Positions 16,752 to 25,499 are shown, counted from the stretch's first letter. The stretch: DNA of 64,000 nucleotides from Chloroflexota bacterium (GCA_016860845.1 BOKF01000001.1:186001-250000), one strand, 5' to 3'. The notes: generated by a model from the letters alone, not told the origin. A program made the numbers and translations.

Positions 16752-19295
16752 CTACTCCACTCTAAACGGTTTAGTCAGCGCCGTCACTTGCCCCGCTGAA
16801 CTCTCCTGCCCGCTCAGGGTCAGGGCCAGGCGATAGGTTCCCGGTGATAAGTTCTCCAAAAAGAAGTTGTACTGCGCCCGAATAATCTCGCCCTCTTGCC
16901 ACTCCGGCAACGGATAATCCGTGCCGGCCGGCTGGCGGGTCACAAAAATCGGGGTGGCCTCACCGCTGTTGGTCACAACCTGGATAAAAAGCTGGTCTCG
17001 CAGCCGGCGGACTGGCTCGCGGGCCTGCCAGTAGCCCACCAACTGCACCGGGTCGCCAGGGTGAAGCGGTGTCTCAGGGGTGGAGCGATGTCCCAACTTA
17101 TATAAATCATAGCCCAACAAGGTAACGTCGAGCATGGGTTGGTTTAAGGTGACTTGCATTTTGAACATGTCAGGCGGAAAGGGTGTGACCGGGCGGACAA
17201 TCTCCACCTGAGCCAATTCGACAAAGTCCTGCCCTCCTGCCCCCTGTAAGCGTTGGCCGGTCTGGCTGTCGTATAGACCCACAATCAGCCGGTGCAGGCC
17301 GGGGGGCGTGCCGGGTTCGATGAATACGCCGTGCGCATCGGCGACCGGCTGATGGGCCGGCCACTGCGATGGTGGGGTGAGCGGTGGGGCATCCCGCTGG
17401 CCGACCAGGTGATTGGCTTGATCCAGTACCTGGACAAAAACGGTGTAATTTTCAGGGGGGGGCAGCGGCATGTCAGTTTTCCACGAGAGAGCTAATTGCA
17501 GGATGTCACCGGGTGTTATCCGGGAGGTGGATAGGGCATAGCCGGCTAACTGGATATGCGTTCCAAACTGGTAGTTTACCGGCGTTAAGGGTAACTCGGC
17601 CCTGGCACGGGGACTGGCATAGCTGACCAGGCGGACATTGCCGTACCATTGATCGGTGGCTTTGAACAGATGCTTATCCAGCCAGCCCTCGATCAAAGCG
17701 TTCGGGTCGGCCTGCTGGGTGGCCCAGTAAACGGCATAGATTTTGTTGGCTCTGGCCGCAATCTCTTGAAGTTCGGCCAGGGTGGCGGCTTCATCCAGCG
17801 GGCGCTGACGTGGCAGCGGGTAGACCGGCGCTTCGGGGGTGGCGCTGCCGGTGTAATAATAGTTAAAGATATCTTGCTGGCCTTCGGCATCCAAAATAAC
17901 CGCATCGTCCGGCCCGCCCACTGCTTTGATAAAATTGGCGATACCCCGGTAGTTGTCCCGAGCGTAGGCAGGATCGTAGTAATAATGGTAGAGTGATAAT
18001 GTCGAGGCGACGATCAGGACGGCCACGAGAGCCGCTCCGGACAGATACTTCACCCAAGCAGAATTAAGACGTGAAACGTAAAACGTGAGACTTTCAACAG
18101 CCACGGCCAATAATAAGGCCAGAGCGGGTGTGGCGACCATTAAAAACTTGAGAAAGGCCGGGCTGAAAATAATGAGGGTGAGGGCAACCGGCAGCAGGAG
18201 CCAGAGCCAGAGAAGGGTGAGACGTAAAGCGTAAAGCGTAAAGCGTAAAGCGTAAAATATGGTCACTACTAATATTAAGGTCAGTCCAGAAACTGGGATT
18301 ATTTCTACGTCAAAAGGCCAGGAAAGACCCAAGAGGAGGGTGGTTGAGATAGTCTCCATCATTGCCAGGAATGAGGCGGTTTGTTGCTCGGAGGGCCAGG
18401 TGGTGATTTGTCGCCAGGCAACAGGCAGCCAGGGGAGGTAGAGGAGGACAGGAATGAGTTGGAGGCTGAGCCAGTTGGAAATTACGAATGGTGAATGGTG
18501 AATGGTGAATGGTGAATGGAAAGAGGAATCCGAGCCGGATATTTCACCAGCCTTCCAGCCTTCCAATCTTCCACCCTTCCGCCTTGATTGCCAGAACCAG
18601 ATCAGGGCCACCAGGTTAACGGCCAGCAGGACAAGGGGATAGGCATAATGTGTGTATAAACCGGCGGTAACAACCAAAACATAGATTAGCCCGGCAGGGG
18701 ATGTGAGCCAAGTAAATCGGTGGCTGACGGCCTCAAGGGGAGACTTCGCACTCGGCGGTCGGTGGTCACTCTGCCAGATGAGCGAGGCGGCCAGCACGGT
18801 CAGGCTGCTCAGCAGGGCCAGCAGCATATACATGCGCGCTTCCTGGGAGTAGTAAACTTGAAGCGGGGAGAAAGCCGCAATGAGGGCAGCTATCAGCCCA
18901 ACCCGCGGGCCGAACCAGCGCGTCCCCAGAACCCCGATGATATAAACCAGGCCGACGCCCAACACCGCCGACAGTGAGCGCAGCCCGATCTCACCGCTGC
19001 CAAAGAGGAAGGTCCAGCATTTGAGCAGCCAGTAGTAAAACGGCGGGTGAATATCAAAGGCGGTGCGCCGGGCAATTTCGACAAAACTCCGCTGCACCAG
19101 GGCCACGCTGTTGCCCTCGTCGGCCCAGAGGGATTGGCCGGATAGATTGTAAAAACGGAGCAGGGCCGCCAGGAGCAGGATTAAGGCCGGGGTCAGATGT
19201 CGGGCCAGGGATTGGATACGATAAGAGGTGTGGGGTATCAAGGGATTGGTATTCGCTGAAGCGTGCAATTTATGGGGAGCAGTTGGCTGCCTCAT
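16752..19295 (-). CDS. GT39/ArnT-like polytopic membrane glycosyltransferase
   Basis: 847 residues. After TM1 comes the GT-C signature LWADEGNS with the catalytic Asp-Glu pair, then IHPPFYYWLLK and YSQEARMYM, typical of dolichol/undecaprenyl-phosphate-sugar transferases of the PMT/ArnT clan. About ten TM helices span the first 470 residues. The C-terminal 300 residues are two extracytoplasmic beta-sandwich modules. The gene carries four stretches of short tandem repeats (18069-18092, 18224-18256, 18486-18519, 18548-18582) that stay in frame and code for odd loops such as HSPFTIHHSPF. The start at 19295 may be too early; the first 30 residues look unstructured. Confidence 0.82.
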   Translation of the reverse strand: MRQPTAPHKLHASANTNPLIPHTSYRIQSLARHLTPALILLLAALLRFYNLSGQSLWADEGNSVALVQRSFVEIARRTAFDIHPPFYYWLLKCWTFLFGSGEIGLRSLSAVLGVGLVYIIGVLGTRWFGPRVGLIAALIAAFSPLQVYYSQEARMYMLLALLSSLTVLAASLIWQSDHRPPSAKSPLEAVSHRFTWLTSPAGLIYVLVVTAGLYTHYAYPLVLLAVNLVALIWFWQSRRKGGRLEGWKAGEISGSDSSFHSPFTIHHSPFVISNWLSLQLIPVLLYLPWLPVAWRQITTWPSEQQTASFLAMMETISTTLLLGLSWPFDVEIIPVSGLTLILVVTIFYALRFTLYALRLTLLWLWLLLPVALTLIIFSPAFLKFLMVATPALALLLAVAVESLTFYVSRLNSAWVKYLSGAALVAVLIVASTLSLYHYYYDPAYARDNYRGIANFIKAVGGPDDAVILDAEGQQDIFNYYYTGSATPEAPVYPLPRQRPLDEAATLAELQEIAARANKIYAVYWATQQADPNALIEGWLDKHLFKATDQWYGNVRLVSYASPRARAELPLTPVNYQFGTHIQLAGYALSTSRITPGDILQLALSWKTDMPLPPPENYTVFVQVLDQANHLVGQRDAPPLTPPSQWPAHQPVADAHGVFIEPGTPPGLHRLIVGLYDSQTGQRLQGAGGQDFVELAQVEIVRPVTPFPPDMFKMQVTLNQPMLDVTLLGYDLYKLGHRSTPETPLHPGDPVQLVGYWQAREPVRRLRDQLFIQVVTNSGEATPIFVTRQPAGTDYPLPEWQEGEIIRAQYNFFLENLSPGTYRLALTLSGQESSAGQVTALTKPFRVE
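18069..18092. repeat. in-gene repeat, CGTGAAACGTAAAACGTGAG
   Basis: Short copy of the CGTGAAACGT/ACGTAAA type that also occurs between genes near 37974 and 55106; here it lies within the GT39-like coding region. Confidence 0.6.
18224..18256. repeat. in-gene 7-bp tandem repeat (GTAAAGC), 4.7 copies
   Basis: Four perfect GTAAAGC units plus GTAAAAT. Read on the minus strand in the GT39-like gene, they give a heptapeptide-like repeat (LRFTLYALRLTL). Confidence 0.85.
18486..18519. repeat. in-gene 7-bp tandem repeat (GAATGGT), 4.9 copies
   Basis: Four GAATGGT units plus GAATGG. On the minus strand they encode HSPFTIHHSPF within the GT39-like protein. Confidence 0.85.
18548..18582. repeat. in-gene CAGCCTTCC repeat
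   Basis: CAGCCTTCC units in tandem with CAATCTTCC and CACCCTTCC variants, the same family as the intergenic repeats at 11-70 and 21823-21960, here inside the GT39-like gene. Confidence 0.7.
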
Positions 19296-19296
19296 T

Positions 19297-19695
19297 TTAA
19301 GGTAAATTGTTTTTCAACCAGACGATAAAAGCAGCGCAGTCCATTTCTGGGGTCAGTTCAATCGCCGATTTATCTTCGGCATGACGGTGTGGAATTAGTT
19401 CAAAGCGGTGATGCACAAAATCTTTATCGTACTTGAGACGCAAAGCCCTGGGATCAGAAGCATTGTCAAAGCCGGCCACTATCTTCGACTGGTTTAACAC
19501 GTAATAGGCATATTTTCGAGAACCGTTAGCCCCCCAAATCTCTCGTAGATACACTTGGTATATCCCATAATCCCCGCGCATTTCCAGAATGGCTACCTGG
19601 GGCCGCTCTTCACGCCTCAAGGTAATGGGATGCGTAAGAGTTACCTGAAATAGTGCGATTACTTGGTCAAGAGTTTCTGTAAATGGCGTCGCCAC
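19297..19695 (-). CDS. TumE-like toxin (DUF6516 family)
   Basis: 132 residues from a GTG at 19695. The order YAYYVLNQSKIVAGFDNA, then HHRFELIPHRHAEDKS and a C-terminal DCAAFIVWLKNNL helix matches the DUF6516/TumE toxin family as I know it: a beta core, a DN(A) turn and a His-rich loop. The gene overlaps the upstream partner by 37 bases, the usual order of antitoxin then toxin. Its stop is two bases before the GT39-like gene start. Toxic activity is inferred from family and arrangement only. Confidence 0.7.
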   Translation of the reverse strand: MATPFTETLDQVIALFQVTLTHPITLRREERPQVAILEMRGDYGIYQVYLREIWGANGSRKYAYYVLNQSKIVAGFDNASDPRALRLKYDKDFVHHRFELIPHRHAEDKSAIELTPEMDCAAFIVWLKNNLP

Positions 19696-19985
19696 TCTCG
19701 CAAGGCCTCGGTATCAAATTCCCAGGAAATTAAGTCTCCCTCCCACTGCTGCGTTGCCGCAGATGCATCGAGTTGTCTCACGTATTCTTCGTCGGTAGCC
19801 GTTCGATAAGCGAACAGATCATAGCTGCAACCATACTTTTCTTCCCAGCCCTGCGCTTGTTGTTCCAATTCCAAGATGCGAGTCTGTACCTTCTCAAGCG
19901 CGTAGCGGTGCAATGCTTCATCTACGCTTTCTTGCAATGGATCCAGAATATCCGCATATTCTTCTTTGACTTGAACCTTTAGCAT
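19659..19985 (-). CDS. TumA-like antitoxin partner
   Basis: 109 residues from ATG 19985, preceded by GAGGTGAAT; a GTG six bases earlier is the alternative. It is almost wholly alpha-helical: ALHRYALEKVQTRILELEQQ, then WEEKYGC and a C-terminal DLISWEFDTEALREWRRHL. Proteins of this pattern regularly precede DUF6516 toxins. A strong promoter lies directly upstream, and the coding regions overlap, so the two are co-translated. No DNA-binding domain is obvious. Confidence 0.68.
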   Translation of the reverse strand: MLKVQVKEEYADILDPLQESVDEALHRYALEKVQTRILELEQQAQGWEEKYGCSYDLFAYRTATDEEYVRQLDASAATQQWEGDLISWEFDTEALREWRRHLQKLLTK

Positions 19986-20023
19986 ATTCACCTCGGGGAT
20001 TGACCCAACTAATGGCTAAAGTG

Positions 20024-20052
20024 ATTATATATTTTTCTACACTCTACGTCAA
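20024..20052 (-). promoter_or_regulatory. promoter of the toxin-antitoxin pair
   Basis: Minus-strand TTGACG (20052-20047), exactly 17 bases, TATAAT (20029-20024), then a leader of about 30 bases to the antitoxin start. Confidence 0.82.
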
Positions 20053-20170
20053 CGCGCTTTATTGCCCACAGAATAGCGCGTCCCTAAAATGGTAGAATCC
20101 CCGGCTTGTGTTTGACCAATTTGAACCAAGCGCCTAAACTATGACAAAAAACTAGAAATTGAGAACTGAT

Positions 20171-21817
20171 ATGACCGAACCCTTACGAATTGTGCCGCTG
20201 GGCGGTGTGGGCGAAGTAGGCCGCAACATGACCCTGATTGAATACGGCGACGACGCCATTGCCATTGACTGCGGGTTGATGTTCCCGGAAAACGATATGC
20301 TGGGCATTGACCTGGTTATCCCGGATGTGACCTACCTGCTGGATAACCCGGAGCTGCTCAAGGCCATTTTTTTAACCCACGGCCACGAAGACCACATCGG
20401 CGCGCTGCCCTATATTTTGCCCCAGGTCTCTGCCCCCCTCTACGCGACCCAACTCACCCGAGGGTTGATTGAAATTAAACTAAAAGAAGCCAAACTGCTG
20501 TCCAAAACCGAGATTCACACTATTACCACCAACAGTGTGATCGAGATTGGCCCGTTTACCATCGAGCCGTTTCACGTCTGCCATTCCATCCCGGATGCGG
20601 TTGGCTTTGCTATCTACACCCCGGCCGGCCTGGTCGTCCACACCGGCGAGTACAAGTTTGATGAAAATCCGGCCGATGGCAAGCTGCCCGATTTTGAGCG
20701 CATGCGCCGCTACGGCGACGAAGGAGTGCTGGCCCTCCTCTCCGACAGCACCAACGCCGAGCGACCCGGCCATACCCCTTCGGAGCAGATTGTCAGTGAA
20801 ACCTTCGATAAGATTTTTAGCCAGGCCAAAGGACGGGTCATTGTCTCCACCTTTGCCTCGAATATCTCGCGGGTGCAGCAGGTCATCAATACGGCTATGA
20901 CCCATAACCGCAAACTGGCGGTGGTGGGCCGCAGTATGGTGGACAACGTCAAGATGGCTCTCGGTTTGGGCTTTCTGACTGCCCCCGAAGATATGATCGT
21001 CCATGTAGATGATTTGGAGGATTATCCCGACTCCCAGATTGCAGTTGTTTGCACCGGCACCCAGGGCGAGCCAACCAGCGCCCTGGTCCGCATGGCTAAT
21101 CAAGAACACCGCCAGGTCAGTCTCAAAAAGGGCGATACGGTCATCCTCTCGGCGACGGCTATCCCCGGCAACGAGGAGCTTGTGCATCGCACCCTTAACA
21201 ATCTATTCCGCCTGGGCGTAGATGTGATTTACCAGAGCCTGATGCCGGTTCACGTCTCCGGCCACGCCTCGCAAGACGAGCAAAAGATGATGCTGGATCT
21301 CATCCGGCCCACCTACTTTATCCCTATTCAGGGCGAGTACCGCATGCTGGTTTTGCATGGCCGGCTGGGAGAATCCGCCGGTATTCCGCCAGAGAACGTC
21401 TTTGTGATTGAAAATGGTCAGGTAATCGAGTTTGAAGACGACATCGCCTACCTGGCCGAACGCATCCCCAGCGGTCACGTGCTGGTGGATGGGCTGGGCG
21501 TCGGTGATGTGGGTAGCGTTGTGCTGCGGGATCGCCATCTACTCTCGCGAGATGGTTTTGTGGTGGTGGTGATGGCCCTGGACGACACAACCGGCCAACT
21601 GGTTGATGGCCCCGACATTATCTCGCGCGGCTTTGTCTACGTGCGCGACTCCGAAGATTTAATCGAAGAAGCCAAAGAGCGGGTCATCGAACTGCTGGAG
21701 AGCGGCAAAGTTCATCGTGACACGGCCGCTACGGCTATTCGCGACAGCCTGAGCGAGTTTCTCTACCAGCGCACCCGCCGTACTCCGATGATTTTCCCCA
21801 TGGTGCTGGAAGTGTAA
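20171..21817 (+). CDS. rnj: ribonuclease J
   Basis: 548 residues from ATG 20171 (the frame opens four codons earlier at a TTG). Metallo-beta-lactamase core with the signature LTHGHEDHIGALPY, then SDSTNAERPGHTPSE, the beta-CASP insert (VVGRSMVDN, VCTGTQGEPTSAL) and the late HVSGHAS motif, all standard for RNase J. It acts as a 5'-to-3' exonuclease and endonuclease in mRNA turnover and rRNA maturation. Single-gene unit; the promoter is not clear. Length is typical (about 550). Confidence 0.95.
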   Translation: MTEPLRIVPLGGVGEVGRNMTLIEYGDDAIAIDCGLMFPENDMLGIDLVIPDVTYLLDNPELLKAIFLTHGHEDHIGALPYILPQVSAPLYATQLTRGLIEIKLKEAKLLSKTEIHTITTNSVIEIGPFTIEPFHVCHSIPDAVGFAIYTPAGLVVHTGEYKFDENPADGKLPDFERMRRYGDEGVLALLSDSTNAERPGHTPSEQIVSETFDKIFSQAKGRVIVSTFASNISRVQQVINTAMTHNRKLAVVGRSMVDNVKMALGLGFLTAPEDMIVHVDDLEDYPDSQIAVVCTGTQGEPTSALVRMANQEHRQVSLKKGDTVILSATAIPGNEELVHRTLNNLFRLGVDVIYQSLMPVHVSGHASQDEQKMMLDLIRPTYFIPIQGEYRMLVLHGRLGESAGIPPENVFVIENGQVIEFEDDIAYLAERIPSGHVLVDGLGVGDVGSVVLRDRHLLSRDGFVVVVMALDDTTGQLVDGPDIISRGFVYVRDSEDLIEEAKERVIELLESGKVHRDTAATAIRDSLSEFLYQRTRRTPMIFPMVLEV

Positions 21818-21822
21818 GAAAT

Positions 21823-21960
21823 GGAGGGTTGGAAGGCTGGAAAATAGCCTTTTCCCAACCTTCCAACCCTCCAGCCTTCCCTCTTCCATCCTCAACCTTC
21901 TATCCTCAATCCTCCCCTGCCCCCCTGCTCCTCCGCTCCCCTGCTTCCCCCTTGCTCCCT
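21823..21960. repeat. composite hairpin repeat that reaches into the flippase gene
   Basis: GGAGGGTTGGAAGGCTGGA mirrored by TCCAACCCTCCAGCCTTCC (21823-21881), followed by CTTCTATCCTCAATCCTCC and CCCCCTGCTCCTCCGCTCC units. The last part supplies the C-terminal codons of the minus-strand membrane protein. Confidence 0.7.
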
Positions 21961-22935
21961 GGCCCGCAGCCACAGCACCCCACCCGGCAGACTACCCACA
22001 TAAACGACAGCCTGCTTGACCAGCGACAGGGCAAATGCCAGCGGTTCCGCCACGCCCACCAGGCCATAAAAATAGACGTACAGCACCGAACCTGTCCCTA
22101 ACCCGCCGATGCTGATCGGCACAATCAAGGCGACGGCGATAATCGGGTTCAATAGAAAAATGTAGATCGGCGCGATTTCCCCATGCAGGCCGGCCACGAT
22201 GGCCAGGTCCACCAGCCCGGTCAGCAGGACGGTCGTAACTCCCACCCCAAACGCGGCCAACAGCGCCCCATATTGGTAGCGATAGGCCCCAAAAGCATCA
22301 GAAATACGCCGGTACAGCGGGGCGAGCGGACTCAAGAATTTGAAGGCAAACATCCGGCCCAGCCACAGCCGCAGCCGGTGGCTAAGCATAATCACAAAAG
22401 CCCCCGAAATTATTGCCAGACCCATAACGGCCACAATTTCTACCTGGGTCAGATTTTCGGCCAGCTTATCGCCGGTCTGACCGGCCGGCGCCACGTTCAC
22501 CGCAATCAGCGCCGCCACCATGGCCGTAAACATAAAAGCCATCAGGCCAATAATCCGATCTACGATGACGGACACGGCTGCCTCGGCGCTCCTGGCCGTA
22601 TAACGGGCCAAGCCAAAGCCGCGCATCACATCCCCACCCACGTTGGCTGGCAAAAAGTTATTAAAAAAGAAGCCGACAAAGGTGTAGTTGGTCAATGCGC
22701 TGAGCGGCACCGGGATACCCTGCGCTCGCAGCAAAATATACCACTTGATTGCATTGGTAATGACGGCCAGGATAAACAAGGCCAGCGCCAGGAGAAGATA
22801 AGCGTAGTTAGCGGTCGTCAGGGTGGTCAGCAGAACAGCACGATCCTGGGGGTTGGATAAAAAGCGGTAAAACAGGTAGGCCATCAACCCCAGGCTGATA
22901 ATGACCTTGAGGGTCGTAATTAATTTAGCTTTCAA
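21892..22935 (-). CDS. LPG synthase TM/flippase-like membrane protein (UPF0104)
   Basis: About 347 residues with seven to eight TM helices. Family hallmarks are FVGFFFNNFLPANVGGDVMRGFGLAR and PISIGGLGTGSVLYVYFY, typical of the MprF flippase-domain/AglD-type family linked to lipid or glycolipid transfer. I choose TTG 22935 as start: GAGAAGGA lies six bases ahead and it gives a normal N-terminus (KAKLITTLKVI), whereas the TTG at 22983 lies 20 bases from the insertion sequence. The last 20 residues (REQGGSRGAEEQGG...) are encoded by intergenic-type repeat sequence, so the natural C-terminus has been replaced. Confidence 0.82.
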   Translation of the reverse strand: MKAKLITTLKVIISLGLMAYLFYRFLSNPQDRAVLLTTLTTANYAYLLLALALFILAVITNAIKWYILLRAQGIPVPLSALTNYTFVGFFFNNFLPANVGGDVMRGFGLARYTARSAEAAVSVIVDRIIGLMAFMFTAMVAALIAVNVAPAGQTGDKLAENLTQVEIVAVMGLAIISGAFVIMLSHRLRLWLGRMFAFKFLSPLAPLYRRISDAFGAYRYQYGALLAAFGVGVTTVLLTGLVDLAIVAGLHGEIAPIYIFLLNPIIAVALIVPISIGGLGTGSVLYVYFYGLVGVAEPLAFALSLVKQAVVYVGSLPGGVLWLRAREQGGSRGAEEQGGRGGLRIEG

Positions 22936-23003
22936 ACGAAATTCCTTCTCCGCTAAGATTGGATCTCGCTGATTATGCGGCAAAAGAAAGTGGGGCGCAA
23001 AAA

Positions 23004-24306
23004 GGTGATCGTTCAGTCATTGGTAGGAATTGGGGTAAAATAAGAGAAACATTGATTCCCGCGGGATAGAAAGATGCGTTTACAGATAATACTGCCCCAA
23101 GTAAAACCGGCTGAACTGAAAGCCCCCGAACTTTGTCCCTGTAAAAATTGTCAGGGGAAGCATTTTCAATTTCTACAGGCGGTAAAAAAACCGGTGCGGG
23201 ACACGGTCTATGAAGCGGTCGTGGCGCACCGGTATCGCTGCCTGCGTTGTGGGAAAACGTTCCGGGTGTATCCGATGGGGGTCAGCCGAGGTCAGGTATC
23301 GCAGCGGGTGAAGGGGTTGGGGGTGATGTTGTACTTGTTGGGGTTGAGCTATGGAGCGGTGTCGTTAGCGTTGGAAGCCTTGGGGGTCTACTTGGCCAAA
23401 AGCAGCGTTTATGAAGCGGTGCAGGTGCTGGCTGCCCGGGTGTCGGGCTTGAAGCAAAGGCAAGTCTTCAATGGGCTAAAGACGCCGGCTCTGGGCGCGG
23501 ATGTGACCAGCGTCAAATGTCAGGGTCAATGGTTACAATTGGGACTGAGTGTGGATGATGTGACCGGGTTAGTGTTGACGGTAGACGATTTGTCTGCCGC
23601 CGATGCGGTCACCCTCAAAAGCTGGTTGGAGCCGATAGCCCAGGCCGTCGAAGCAGAGGTCCTGGTGACAGATGATGCTGATGGGTTCAAGACGGTAGCG
23701 GATGAATTGGGGCTGGATCAGCAAGTGTGCAAAAGTCACGTCAAACGCAACACCGAAGCCCTGCTCGCTGAGCTGAAACCTCTGGCTGAACAAGATGCTG
23801 ATGGCTCTCTGGCCAGGCTGGGGGTGGTTCCTCAGCAAGCGGTGGCTGATTTGGATAAATTGGGACAACTCATTCAGAGCCGCCAACCCGGGGAGGTCGT
23901 TGAACTGGAACAGTTACATCAGCGTTACCTGGCCGCTAGCCCACCTCAGCCAGGCCAGAAAGCCAGCCTGGCTTATCGCTTGCGCTTGTTGTTTCTGGAT
24001 CGTTGGAACTTGTGGCCTCGTTTGACCTTTTATCGCACCTGGCAAGGCCCCCAAGGTCAAACGCTGGATGGGACCAACAATGGCTCGGAACGGGCCATCG
24101 GCTGGTGGATCAAGGAACGGTATCGGACCATGCGTGGTTACAAACGTCCCCAGTCAGCCCTAAATGTCAGTCGCCTCTTGACGTGGACGGGCAACCACTT
24201 GGGGCGGGGTGGGGCTGATTTCGGTCTGCTCCTCGCCTAAAAACCAAGGGGGGGTAGGGGAAATTTTTTACTCCTGCCCTCTCTTACCAAACTCCGAACG
24301 ATCACC
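23004..24306. mobile_element. complete insertion sequence, about 1.3 kb
   Basis: Left end (23004-23026) reads GGTGATCGTTC then ATTGGTAG-like bases. The right end (24283-24306), reverse-complemented, starts with the identical 11 bases and again has TTGGTA at the same offset. The ends keep a looser match (GGGGTAAAA against GGAGTAAAA) further in. One transposase gene lies between. I see no clear target-site duplication: the flanks are GCAAAAA on the left and AATTCAAA on the right. It landed just upstream of the flippase gene. Confidence 0.85.
23074..24240 (+). CDS. DDE transposase with N-terminal zinc ribbon
   Basis: 388 residues. The N-terminus has CPCKNCQG and YRCLRCGKTFRVYP, a four-Cys zinc ribbon. 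An HTH-like stretch (GVYLAKSSVYEAVQVLAARV) leads to a DDE-type core: ALGADVTSVK (first Asp), VLVTDDADGFKTV (second Asp), and GTNNGSERAIGWWIKER with the likely catalytic Glu. This layout is ISL3/IS66-like, but I cannot place the family exactly. The reading frame is intact and the inverted ends are present, so it may be active. It starts 48 bases after the left inverted repeat. Confidence 0.85.
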   Translation: MRLQIILPQVKPAELKAPELCPCKNCQGKHFQFLQAVKKPVRDTVYEAVVAHRYRCLRCGKTFRVYPMGVSRGQVSQRVKGLGVMLYLLGLSYGAVSLALEALGVYLAKSSVYEAVQVLAARVSGLKQRQVFNGLKTPALGADVTSVKCQGQWLQLGLSVDDVTGLVLTVDDLSAADAVTLKSWLEPIAQAVEAEVLVTDDADGFKTVADELGLDQQVCKSHVKRNTEALLAELKPLAEQDADGSLARLGVVPQQAVADLDKLGQLIQSRQPGEVVELEQLHQRYLAASPPQPGQKASLAYRLRLLFLDRWNLWPRLTFYRTWQGPQGQTLDGTNNGSERAIGWWIKERYRTMRGYKRPQSALNVSRLLTWTGNHLGRGGADFGLLLA

Positions 24307-24327
24307 AATTCAAACGATTATCTGATG

Positions 24328-25242
24328 TTATGAAACAGCGAACCCCCTTATCTCTGTCACTTTGGCCGCTACCGTCTCCGCTTCCTGCCCGGCGCTCAGA
24401 ACGACGCCGTTTTGGGCCGGGTCGCGCAGAAAAATTACCCCATCTTTTTCCTGAAAAGTAACTCCAGCCTCTTCAATGCGCTTGACTACCGCAGCCAGCG
24501 CTGCTTGGTCCGGCAGGTTGATGGTGAAATAACGCAGCCCTGCGGCATCAGGCGGAGGGGGTGGAGCGTTGACCCCGGCCCAGGTATTGAGGCCAAGATG
24601 ATGGTGATAACCGCCGGCAGAAACAAAGCTGGCGCTGGGACCGTAGCGCAGGATTAGATCGAAACCCAAAATATCACCGTAAAAAGCCTCGGCGGACGGG
24701 ATAGTGGCAACGTGCAGATGAACATGGCCAAGGGTTGTCGCCGCTTCCAGTCCGGTCCAGGGTTCGGGCCGCGGCTCTAATTCAGCCAAAATACCCTGTA
24801 TGTCCAGGGGATCCGTCGCCATCTGCAACTGCCCATTTTGGCGGGGCCATTCGTTCCGGGGGCGGTCGCGATAGATCTCAATGCCGTTGCCGTCAGGATC
24901 GGCCAGGTAGATCGCCTCGCTGACCCAATGGTCGGCAAAGCCCTGCACCGGGGTGCGTGTCTCGGCCAGGCGGCGCAGCGATTGAGCCAGGGCCAGGCGG
25001 GATGGGGTCAAAATGGCAAAGTGGTACAGGCCGGTTACGCCGGAGACGGACCGGGCGCCGGGTTTTTCAGTCAGCAGCAGCAAATCAGGGCCGCCCGCGC
25101 CCAGGTAAGCTGTCTGACCCTCGCGCTGGCGGAGTTGAAAGCCCAGCTTATCCTGGTAAAAGCTCAGCGAGCGGTCAAGATTGGCCACGGACAAATGAAC
25201 GCAGCCGATGCTTGTAGCAGGATGAATGGAACTATGCTTCAT
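24328..25242 (-). CDS. two-domain VOC protein (glyoxalase/extradiol dioxygenase, CatE-like)
   Basis: 304 residues with two vicinal-oxygen-chelate modules: residues about 10-125 (IGCVHLSVANLDRSLSFYQDKLGF...GIEIYRDRP) and about 165-285 (LGHVHLHVATIPSAEAFYGDILGF...). Metal ligands His15, His165-like (GHVHLHV) and Glu in GNGIEIY are preserved, matching CatE-type catechol 2,3-dioxygenases or related lyases. Substrate unknown. Its stop lies 21 bases from the insertion sequence, and the gene itself is complete. Confidence 0.82.
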   Translation of the reverse strand: MKHSSIHPATSIGCVHLSVANLDRSLSFYQDKLGFQLRQREGQTAYLGAGGPDLLLLTEKPGARSVSGVTGLYHFAILTPSRLALAQSLRRLAETRTPVQGFADHWVSEAIYLADPDGNGIEIYRDRPRNEWPRQNGQLQMATDPLDIQGILAELEPRPEPWTGLEAATTLGHVHLHVATIPSAEAFYGDILGFDLILRYGPSASFVSAGGYHHHLGLNTWAGVNAPPPPPDAAGLRYFTINLPDQAALAAVVKRIEEAGVTFQEKDGVIFLRDPAQNGVVLSAGQEAETVAAKVTEIRGFAVS

Positions 25243-25427
25243 AACACAAACCTCACTTTCTTTAAAGATGAGACGCCCTATCCTCCAACATCTTACCTGC
25301 CCCCTCTCATGTCCCTAAGAATTGTAGGTTAAATAACTTGTATGGCAGTCCTGCTGCGGCCTGGAAGCTGGCTCTGCTGAAGTTATTTGAATCCAGTCCT
25401 AAACACCTCCGCCCTCCCGCATGTTGG

Positions 25428-25456
25428 TTGACATAGGACCGAAACAGGCGTACAAT
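25428..25456 (+). promoter_or_regulatory. promoter of the phosphoribosyltransferase gene
   Basis: Consensus TTGACA (25428-25433), 17-bp spacer, TACAAT (25451-25456), 43 bases before ATG 25500. Confidence 0.8.
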
Positions 25457-25499
25457 ACCCGCTTGATTATTATCTATCTTGACTTATTAGAGCAAAGTG

